Positions 1-5,760 of a DNA stretch of 6,398 nt are shown one piece after another. The stretch spans positions 5,610-12,007 of the forward strand of contig DBDM01000073.1 in NCBI GenBank assembly GCA_002293585.1. Direction: 5' to 3'. The notes under the pieces are model-generated. The model was not told the origin of the DNA. It saw only the letters and a list, made by a program, of their open reading frames with translations, and did no database searches. A program made the position numbers and the translations under genes. How positions within the stretch are numbered: position 1 is the stretch's first letter; each line of letters opens with the position of its first letter. This DNA comes from Bacteroidales bacterium UBA932 (GTDB taxonomy: Bacteria > Bacteroidota > Bacteroidia > Bacteroidales > UBA932).

Positions 1-90
1 CCCGCCATTACTGGTGTGACGGACGAACTTGTCGGGCGTGAGCTCATGAATAATTGTTTTTCGGTCGACAGGAGGGATTACGGCTTCCAT
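1..90 (-). CDS. glsB: N-terminal fragment of a GlsB-like N-acyltransferase (hemolysin/GNAT family)
   Basis: Only the first 30 codons are inside the window; the gene continues past the left edge. It starts with ATG at 90-88, two bases after the stop of the acyltransferase gene before it, so the two are almost certainly co-transcribed. The N-terminus begins MEAVIPPVDRKTII and goes on to HELTPDKFVRHT. This resembles, from memory, the start of the Bacteroidetes 'putative hemolysin' / ornithine-lipid OlsB-like acyltransferases. In Bacteroides thetaiotaomicron the family member GlsB transfers a 3-hydroxyacyl chain from acyl carrier protein to the amino group of glycine, the first step of glycine-lipid synthesis at the inner membrane. 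The catalytic domain is not visible, so the assignment rests on the short N-terminus plus the adjacent glsA-like gene. A different GNAT-type acyltransferase is possible. Confidence 0.6.
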   Translation of the reverse strand, partial: MEAVIPPVDRKTIIHELTPDKFVRHTSNGG

Positions 91-92
91 AA

Positions 93-932
93 TTATTTAT
101 TGGGTTTTAACATATAAGTTTTTTCACGGATGAATTGCACCCACCCATCCAATGAGCGGCTTTTATCAAAGGTTTGATAGGGAATGGGGTCTCCGAAATA
201 GACATTATAATGGGCGTTTTTCTGTTTAAAAAATTCATCGGGCAAATAAAACATTTCTATGTTGGCCTTTATTCCCAATCGTTTCCGGAAATTTGCCAAA
301 CGATAGAAAAAATTTGAATTATGTCCGTCGAAATAAATGGGAACAATATCCCGTTGATACGCAATGGCTTTTTGAAGGAAATTGCGTTTCCACGGCAGGT
401 CGGTAATTTGACCGTGAATACGGCGCGAACAAAGTCCTGCCGGAAAATTCAACACCTGCGTATTTTTTCCGGAATACACTTCTTCTATTTTTGCGGCATA
501 CTCCGCCGGCTGCCGGCCATGCTTATTCACCGGTACAAACAAAGGAGCAAATGAAGTAAGATTCATCAACAAATCATTCACGATGAAACGGATATTTTCA
601 AACCGGGCGCCGATAGCGCTCATCAGAATCAATCCGTCGAAAGCGCCCAGCGGATGGTTGGAGGCAAACACATAACGGCCTTCGGCGGGAATGTTATCCA
701 AACCATGAGTAGTATAACCGGCATGCCAATGTTCCCGGATAATGGCATTCACAAAATCCAGTCCTTTATTGTGTCCGTAGGTGTGCACCACATAATTCAC
801 CTCATCCTGGTGGATGGTACGTCTAATATAATTCCGCACAAAACGAGGGATCCATTTCAGCAATGCCGGATTTTTAGACGCAATAAGCTTGTCGATATTT
901 ATAAATTCCGGTATAGACGATTGGGCACTCAT
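93..932 (-). CDS. glsA: GlsA-like lysophospholipid/glycine-lipid O-acyltransferase (PlsC superfamily)
   Basis: A complete 279-residue protein of the glycerolphosphate acyltransferase (PlsC/LPLAT) superfamily. The catalytic histidine motif is at residues 92-100, NHPLGAFDG, with H93 and D99. The spacing is H-x5-D, one residue longer than the textbook H-x4-D. The substrate-binding block that reads FPEGTR in classical members is FPAGLCSR at 163-170, followed by a conserved basic stretch with DLPWKRNF near 178-185. These variants fit the Bacteroidetes subfamily that includes B. thetaiotaomicron GlsA, which O-acylates the N-acylglycine made by GlsB to give diacylated glycine lipids. The partner gene starts 2 bp downstream, which supports that role over phosphatidic acid synthesis. 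There is no signal peptide; it probably sits on the cytoplasmic face of the inner membrane. The ATG at 932-930 is chosen because a good -7 promoter match lies just upstream of it. A lyso-ornithine-lipid acyltransferase is the main alternative. Confidence 0.78.
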   Translation of the reverse strand: MSAQSSIPEFINIDKLIASKNPALLKWIPRFVRNYIRRTIHQDEVNYVVHTYGHNKGLDFVNAIIREHWHAGYTTHGLDNIPAEGRYVFASNHPLGAFDGLILMSAIGARFENIRFIVNDLLMNLTSFAPLFVPVNKHGRQPAEYAAKIEEVYSGKNTQVLNFPAGLCSRRIHGQITDLPWKRNFLQKAIAYQRDIVPIYFDGHNSNFFYRLANFRKRLGIKANIEMFYLPDEFFKQKNAHYNVYFGDPIPYQTFDKSRSLDGWVQFIREKTYMLKPNK

Positions 933-953
933 TAACTGGGTATTTATGATTAT

Positions 954-985
954 CTTGCAAATTTATATAAAAATAATTAACTTCG
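954..985 (+). promoter_or_regulatory. Predicted promoter of prfA
   Basis: TAACTTCG at 978-985 matches the Bacteroidetes -7 consensus TAnnTTTG with one mismatch. CTTG at 954-957 resembles the -33 TTTG, with a 20 bp spacer. Transcription would begin near 990, about 20 nt before the prfA ATG. No purine-rich ribosome binding site is evident; the leader is AT-rich, as is common in this phylum. Confidence 0.45.
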
Positions 986-989
986 CAAT
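958..989 (-). promoter_or_regulatory. Predicted promoter of the glsA-glsB operon
   Basis: Read on the minus strand, TAAATTTG at 965-958 is an exact match to the Bacteroidetes -7 consensus TAnnTTTG. A -33-like ATTG lies at 989-986 with a 20 bp spacer, within the usual 19-21 bp. The transcript would start near 951, leaving a leader of roughly 20 nt before the glsA ATG at 932. The site lies entirely over the predicted prfA promoter on the other strand. Confidence 0.55.
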
Positions 990-1010
990 TATTTCAAAGC
1001 AGTTACAATA

Positions 1011-2096
1011 ATGAGCGACAATAGCATATTAGCTAAATTAGAGGGGCTTACAGAGAAGTACCATCAAATCAGCGAGCAGATATCCGATCCTGCTGTAATG
1101 TCGGACATGAAACGCTATATTGCTCTAAATAAGGAGTATAAGGAATTAGAGCCTATTGTAGCGGCTTGTGCCAAATATAAAAAAATGATCAACGACCTGG
1201 AGTCGGCCAAAGAGATTTTGTCGAACGAAAAAGACGAAGAATTGCGCGAAATGGCCAAAATGGAGGTCGATACCATTGAAGAACAACAGCCGGCCATGGA
1301 AGAAGAGATCAAACTCCTGCTAATTCCGGCCGACCCGCAGGACAGTAAAAACGCCATTCTGGAAATACGTGCAGGCACCGGCGGCGACGAAGCGTCGATC
1401 TTTGCCGGCGATCTATTCCGCATGTACAGCAAATTCGCCGAAAAGAAAGGTTGGAAAATAGAAGTCACCAACTCATCGGAAGGCACGGTGGGCGGTTTCA
1501 AGGAAATTATCTGTGAAGTGAAAGGCAACGGGGTCTACGGCGTACTCAAATACGAAAGCGGCGTACACCGCGTACAGCGCGTTCCGCAAACCGAAACACA
1601 GGGACGTGTGCATACCTCAGCGGCCTCAGTAGCCGTATTGCCCGAAGCCGACGAGTTTGACGTGGAACTGAACATGAACGATGTGCGCAAAGACACGTTC
1701 TGCTCCTCAGGTCCCGGCGGACAATCGGTGAATACTACTTATTCGGCCATCCGCCTTACCCACATCCCTACCGGTATTGTGGTACAATGCCAGGACGAAA
1801 AATCACAACTTAAAAATTTCGACAAAGCACTGACAGAATTGCGTACCCGCCTCTACAACCTTGAATACGAAAAATACCTCAACGAGATCTCGAGCAAACG
1901 TAAAACTATGGTGTCCACCGGCGACCGCTCGGCAAAAATCCGTACCTATAATTATCCGCAAAGCCGTGTGACCGATCACCGCATCAATTACACCATGTAT
2001 AACCTCCCGGTGTTCATGGACGGTGAAATACAGGAAGTCATCGACCAATTACAGGTGGCTGAAAACGCAGAACGTTTGAAAGAAAGCGAACTATAA
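1011..2096 (+). CDS. prfA: Peptide chain release factor 1 (RF1)
   Basis: A complete 361-residue class I release factor, the usual length for RF1. In the ribosomal A site it recognises UAA and UAG stop codons and triggers release of the finished protein. The stop-codon reading motif is the RF1-type PxT, seen as PQT at residues 192-194 within HRVQRVPQTETQGRVHTS; RF2 would carry SPF here. The universal catalytic GGQ is at 236-238 in SSGPGGQSVNTT, where the glutamine is normally methylated by PrmC. A helical N-terminal domain 1 spans about residues 1-105, and the C-terminal block with STGDRSAKIRTYNYPQ near 302-317 is intact. The start at 1011 fits the family N-terminus and a promoter match just upstream. 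The gene ends with TAA, and the transporter remnant begins 9 bp later on the same strand, so any transcript that still covers the remnant would come from prfA. Confidence 0.97.
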   Translation: MSDNSILAKLEGLTEKYHQISEQISDPAVMSDMKRYIALNKEYKELEPIVAACAKYKKMINDLESAKEILSNEKDEELREMAKMEVDTIEEQQPAMEEEIKLLLIPADPQDSKNAILEIRAGTGGDEASIFAGDLFRMYSKFAEKKGWKIEVTNSSEGTVGGFKEIICEVKGNGVYGVLKYESGVHRVQRVPQTETQGRVHTSAASVAVLPEADEFDVELNMNDVRKDTFCSSGPGGQSVNTTYSAIRLTHIPTGIVVQCQDEKSQLKNFDKALTELRTRLYNLEYEKYLNEISSKRKTMVSTGDRSAKIRTYNYPQSRVTDHRINYTMYNLPVFMDGEIQEVIDQLQVAENAERLKESEL

Positions 2097-2105
2097 CAGA
2101 AATTT

Positions 2106-2507
2106 ATGAACGCCATTTACGATTTTTTTGCTACGCCAAGTATCGCAACTACGGTATTGTATTTGTGTTTGACGGCCTTCACCGGTGTACTATTCGGTAA
2201 ATTAGAAGTTAAAGGCATTAAACTGGGTATTGCCGGAGTATTGTTTACCGGCATATTTATCGCCCACCCGGGGGCGCCTATCGATGCACACATCCTGCAT
2301 TTTATCCGGTGCAGTGACCAATACACCCAGTTTGGGTGCGGCGCAGCAGGTACTCGCGGAACAAGGTGCCAATGCCTCCGTGGTGGCCGAAACAGGCATG
2401 GCTTACGCTATTGCCTATCCCTTTGGTATTCTGGGCATCATTATGACCATGTTTCTACGGGTGCTGCTGGCGCAAATCTTTGTGTTGATGACACTATAAA
2501 CCGGTAG
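2106..2507 (+). pseudogene. Degraded YidE/AspT-type putative transporter (internal deletion, frame change, 3' truncation)
   Basis: The ATG at 2106, nine bases after prfA, opens a frame coding about 67 residues typical of the N-terminus of the AspT/YidE/YbjL transporter family. These include a first membrane helix, [11 protein letters not shown], a second helix and IDAHILHF. Family resemblance stops at about 2306. It resumes in the +1-shifted frame from about 2299 with [17 protein letters not shown], the conserved signature normally some 60-75 residues further on (estimate from memory). It then continues through a [17 protein letters not shown] helix to a stop at 2497-2499. Beyond about 2480 the original frame may return (VDDTINR, stop at 2505-2507), hinting at a further small indel. 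The two TrkA-C/RCK domains and the second membrane half, together most of a roughly 550-residue protein, are absent. The remnant stops directly against the convergent lipoprotein gene. It cannot encode a working transporter. The ancestral substrate is unknown; characterised AspT exchanges aspartate for alanine. Confidence 0.88.
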
Positions 2508-2509
2508 TA

Positions 2510-3631
2510 CTATTGATAATAAACAAATGCAAAGTGTGCCGGAACAACGCCCGTAGCCGCCCATAACAGTAATTTCCCGGCAGGACTGAAGCCATAAAGC
2601 TTACCCGGAGAGGAATAATCACCGGCATCCGTCAAATAAATATTTTTCGTTGTAGGATCCACAGCAATACCGTAAGGCGCTTTGATATTCGCATCAGTAC
2701 CGTCATGGATGAATCCGCCGGGGACTACCGTCTGCGTTTCAGCATTGATCAACGTATAAGAATAGGTGGGCTTATAGTCCGCATCATATGACGTACCCAG
2801 CACCAATACGCTGTCGCCCGACATACAAAAGTTAGATGCCGGAATATCGAAAGTGTTCACTACCGTTTCCGTAGTAGTATTCACTACATATAAAGCCGGC
2901 GGCGTATCGGCGCCTAATGACGACACATATAAATTTCCATACGCATCGGGCTTTACCCACTTCATATTGCCCGCCACAGTAATATCGTTTACCTTGGTAA
3001 AACTTTCAAGATCAATCACCGAAAGTCGGTTGTCGTAAGTAGGAACAAAATGTTCATCGAAAATGACCGAATTAGCTACGTACAAACGGTTGCCCACTAC
3101 TGCCAATCCTTCCGGACGTGTTCCGACCAACACCCTGCGGGTAATTTCCAATGTTGCCGTATCGATTTCCACTACCATACCGTTCGATGTCCCAGGTTCA
3201 ATACCCGTGCCGTCATAAGCCGTAACATACACCTTACCGCCCGCAAAAGCAATGGAACGGGGTTGGTTAATATCAATCTTTTTTATACGTTTCGCACTTT
3301 CCATCCGCATAACTTCCAGCTTATTCGATCCGGTAATTACGGCATACAATTTTGTGCCGTAAATAGCCAGGTCATTGCCGGTATCGCCCAATCCAAGGGG
3401 CACATCAGGATTATACATTGTATATACATTCCGGCCATAGCGACCCCAAAAAAGATCGCAATAATCCAATGTAGCATTATTATGGCTCATAGTGCCTTCA
3501 TTCAATAAATAAAATCCAGTGACAGAGCCCACATCCGGAACCATTGGCTCAACAGGTTCCCCTTTACGGCACGACCACAACAATACCAATAACAACACTA
3601 ACGAACTTAATTTCCATACTTTTGTTTTCAT
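2510..3631 (-). CDS. BtuG-like surface lipoprotein, YncE/DUF5074-type beta-propeller
   Basis: A complete 373-residue lipoprotein. The N-terminus has a basic start, a leucine-rich hydrophobic core and a lipobox LLWSC, giving lipidation at C21. The residues after it (RKGEPVEP) match the lipoprotein export signals of Bacteroidetes only partly, so surface exposure is likely but not certain. The mature protein opens with FYLLNEGTMSHNNATLDYCD at 40-59, the start expected of DUF5074/BtuG-type propellers. It then shows repeated blades of the form 'KLYAV', 'GKVYVTA', 'NRLYVANS', 'GNLYVSS' and 'KNIYLTDAG' at roughly 94, 132, 182, 233 and 329. It ends with PAHFAF near 364-369. Characterised BtuG proteins bind cobalamin very tightly and cap the BtuB receptor. 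The TonB receptor gene lies 10 bp upstream in the same operon, which supports that role. The ligand is inferred; other DUF5074 proteins have no known function. Confidence 0.75.
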   Translation of the reverse strand: MKTKVWKLSSLVLLLVLLWSCRKGEPVEPMVPDVGSVTGFYLLNEGTMSHNNATLDYCDLFWGRYGRNVYTMYNPDVPLGLGDTGNDLAIYGTKLYAVITGSNKLEVMRMESAKRIKKIDINQPRSIAFAGGKVYVTAYDGTGIEPGTSNGMVVEIDTATLEITRRVLVGTRPEGLAVVGNRLYVANSVIFDEHFVPTYDNRLSVIDLESFTKVNDITVAGNMKWVKPDAYGNLYVSSLGADTPPALYVVNTTTETVVNTFDIPASNFCMSGDSVLVLGTSYDADYKPTYSYTLINAETQTVVPGGFIHDGTDANIKAPYGIAVDPTTKNIYLTDAGDYSSPGKLYGFSPAGKLLLWAATGVVPAHFAFVYYQ

Positions 3632-3641
3632 AGTTTTAACT

Positions 3642-5675
3642 TTAAATTTTTACTGACAATGCTATGCGGAATGACCTTCCCGGCATGGGAAAGTAGCGTA
3701 TCACATCGTAATTTTGATTAAAAAGATTATTTATTTCAATATTGATTTTCGAATTGACTTTTTTATACCAAAACTGCCAGCTCAAAGCGACATCGCTGGT
3801 ATACCATGGTTGAAGATAATCTTCACGCAACTTGCCTTTCCCGCTGTAACGCTCGCCGGTATATATAAAACTGTAGTTTAACGACCATGCGCGCCATATC
3901 GCCGCCAATGTAGCCGATCCGCTGTGCTTAGGTGTATAGATAAGTTGATCGCCGTACGTGTCGCTGTCCGGCGTAATATCAACAGCATATTGATACGTAT
4001 AATTCACCCCTGCCGTAAATGTCAACAGGCGAGACGGACAAAGCACCAGATTGGTATTTACTTCCAGTCCGGCGATCTCCGATACGCCCAAATTAGTCAT
4101 AGTCCAACGAAACAAATTAGCAGCAGGTATGGCCACAATCTTATCTTTTACACGATTGTAGTAAACATCCGCTTGCAAAGAAGTTAGATTGATCACACCG
4201 CCGTTATTCAATACCCAGGTAGCGCCCAGGTCATATTGCGTAGTATACTCCGGCCTCAGTGCACTATTGCCCACGATCGTGTAGTAAAGATCATTGAAAG
4301 TAGGCATACGGAACGATTGCTTGTAGAAAGCCCGCAGCCGGAAATCCTTATTATCGAAAGGCCGGAACGATGCGGAAATTGCAGGAAGAAATTCCATGCG
4401 ACTGTCACCCGGCTGATGATTTTTCACCTGATCATCAAAGCATGAAGCCATAGCGCCGGCCTGCAAGGTAAAACGCTCCCAATGCAAATCGGCGGCTAGC
4501 ACCCCCAGATAGGAATAGCGTGTGGGAAAAGGAAAAAGATGGACATCGGAAGTCAGAGAATTGACAGAAAAATCAGTAGCCAGTGACATATCGCACCAAG
4601 ACGTCAAATGGTATAAATTAACCAGCGAAGCATACAACTCATCCTGATAATAATGAAGATTGATCACACCGGAAGTCATAAATTCCGGATCCAGATAATT
4701 CGAATAATCATGGCTATACTTCAGGTTAAACAACAACTCGTAACGCTCGCCAAAAACCTGCTGGGCCATACCATGCACAAAGATATTCCGATCCCTTTGC
4801 CGGTGGTAGTGATTGAAATTATTCTCCGCCACGGAACCGGGCAATCCCCGTTCGGAATTATACATATAGGCTTTCAGGCTCGCATGGCCTGTTGTTCCCC
4901 ATTGTGCAAACATCGTCAACTCGGCGCGCGCCGCTTCAATATCGCCATTGGTGCGCATTGCCGTAAGATCAGACACCCCATTGGTGTATAAGAATTTATA
5001 TTCACCATTGGAAGAAAGATATTCGGCATTCGCCGTCAGTGAAAATACGGAAGATAATTTCTGCTCCCACAACACAGAAGGATTGATGAGTCCGAAAGAA
5101 CCTGTTTTCAACGCAACACTGCCATGATAATACACACTGTCGGCGAAGCGGGGCCTGCGGCTTTTCAGCAACAAGGTATTGGATGCCATGAACCCTTTGG
5201 CAGGCTGGAAAATCGTTGATTGTTGTCCGTTATACAGTTGGATCTCTTCAATATTATCGAGTGAAAACTTGCTCAGGTCAACCTGTCCGTTTTGCACATT
5301 ACCTACCGGCATACCGTCGTAAAACACCGCTGTATGGGCGCTGCCGAGGCTGCGCACGTTCACGGTTTTCAATCCTCCCACCCCGCCATAATCTTTCAGT
5401 TGCACACCGGAAAGGTAACGTATGGCATCCGCTACCGAAAGACTATTCAAATTTTTCAGGTAATCGCCTTTAAGCGATTGCATCGGCACGGGCGATACTG
5501 CATCAAAGCGGCTCTGCGACGCAGTGACAAACACCTCGTTCAACTGATGAAACGCGCTGGTATCAACAGGTTCCACGGGGTCAACAGCAAAGATACAGCC
5601 GACAGACAAAAAAACTATCCATCCGGTAAGCCATAGCGCTTTATATAAATATCCACCCATGCAGAAAACCTTCAT
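3642..5675 (-). CDS. BtuB-like TonB-dependent outer-membrane receptor
   Basis: A complete 677-residue receptor. A signal peptide with hydrophobic core WLTGWIVFLSVGCIFA ends near residue 30. A TonB-box-like EVFVTAS follows at 47-53. The plug domain runs about 57-172, with DAIRYLSGVQLKDYGGVGG at 83-101 and VFYDGMPVGNVQNGQVDL at 117-134. The beta-barrel fills the rest, including the RMPTFNDLYY...LRPEYTTQYDLG block at 456-484 common to vitamin and siderophore receptors. There is no N-terminal carboxypeptidase-like extension, so it is not a SusC-type glycan importer. The BtuG-like gene downstream makes cobalamin or a related corrinoid the best guess; import would be powered by TonB-ExbBD. The start at 5675 is used, but an in-frame ATG at codon 6 (5660) would still give a signal peptide and leaves a longer leader (~26 nt against ~10 nt) after the predicted promoter. 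No riboswitch precedes it. Confidence 0.82.
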   Translation of the reverse strand: MKVFCMGGYLYKALWLTGWIVFLSVGCIFAVDPVEPVDTSAFHQLNEVFVTASQSRFDAVSPVPMQSLKGDYLKNLNSLSVADAIRYLSGVQLKDYGGVGGLKTVNVRSLGSAHTAVFYDGMPVGNVQNGQVDLSKFSLDNIEEIQLYNGQQSTIFQPAKGFMASNTLLLKSRRPRFADSVYYHGSVALKTGSFGLINPSVLWEQKLSSVFSLTANAEYLSSNGEYKFLYTNGVSDLTAMRTNGDIEAARAELTMFAQWGTTGHASLKAYMYNSERGLPGSVAENNFNHYHRQRDRNIFVHGMAQQVFGERYELLFNLKYSHDYSNYLDPEFMTSGVINLHYYQDELYASLVNLYHLTSWCDMSLATDFSVNSLTSDVHLFPFPTRYSYLGVLAADLHWERFTLQAGAMASCFDDQVKNHQPGDSRMEFLPAISASFRPFDNKDFRLRAFYKQSFRMPTFNDLYYTIVGNSALRPEYTTQYDLGATWVLNNGGVINLTSLQADVYYNRVKDKIVAIPAANLFRWTMTNLGVSEIAGLEVNTNLVLCPSRLLTFTAGVNYTYQYAVDITPDSDTYGDQLIYTPKHSGSATLAAIWRAWSLNYSFIYTGERYSGKGKLREDYLQPWYTSDVALSWQFWYKKVNSKINIEINNLFNQNYDVIRYFPMPGRSFRIALSVKI

Positions 5676-5691
5676 GCTTTATTTCGTTTCT

Positions 5692-5724
5692 CAAAGATAT
5701 CAACTTTTAATGATAATTTCCAAA
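5692..5724 (-). promoter_or_regulatory. Predicted promoter of the btuB/btuG-like operon
   Basis: On the minus strand TATCTTTG at 5699-5692 is an exact match to the Bacteroidetes -7 consensus TAnnTTTG. TTTG at 5724-5721 is an exact -33 element with a 21 bp spacer. Both boxes are perfect, making this the strongest promoter match in the window. Transcription would start near 5686, only about 10 nt before the annotated receptor start, leaving no room for a structured leader. Confidence 0.65.
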
Positions 5725-5740
5725 TTTTTACTTATCTTTG
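5709..5740 (+). promoter_or_regulatory. Predicted promoter of pyrF
   Basis: TATCTTTG at 5733-5740 is an exact match to the -7 consensus. The -33 region 20 bp upstream is poor (AATG at 5709-5712), so the call rests mainly on the -7 box and its position. Transcription would start near 5745-5747, about 15 nt before ATG 5761 but only 5-7 nt before ATG 5752, which favours 5761 as the pyrF start. Confidence 0.5.
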
Positions 5741-5760
5741 CTTACAAATCTATGACTACA

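Noticed and set aside
1115..1528. Antisense open frame of 137 codons inside prfA
   Set aside because: It is opposite the strongly conserved RF1 coding sequence, its protein is serine-rich low-complexity without family features, and no promoter match precedes it. It is a coding shadow.
2106..2507. Programmed ribosomal frameshift joining the two transporter frames
   Set aside because: The frame change coincides with loss of about 60-75 conserved residues and the gene lacks its whole second half. A frameshift would not restore a functional protein, so decay is the simpler reading.
2500..2511. Palindromes ACCGGT and AGTACT as a bidirectional terminator between the convergent genes
   Set aside because: They are only 6 bp each with no loop or T-run, so they would not form a stable terminator hairpin; they are ordinary short palindromes.
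3050..3508. Plus-strand open frame of 152 codons opposite the lipoprotein gene
   Set aside because: The minus strand encodes a clear lipoprotein with lipobox and propeller repeats; the plus-strand translation has no recognisable domain.
5292..5636. Plus-strand open frames opposite the receptor plug domain
   Set aside because: They are shadows of the receptor gene, whose plug motifs are unmistakable on the minus strand.
3642..5675. SusC-type glycan importer
   Set aside because: The protein is 677 residues without the N-terminal carboxypeptidase-like domain, and the partner is a beta-propeller lipoprotein rather than a SusD-like helical protein.
2490..5760. Mobile element carrying the receptor operon
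   Set aside because: No transposase, integrase, terminal inverted repeats or target duplication could be seen at either edge; insertion is inferred only from gene order and the broken neighbour.
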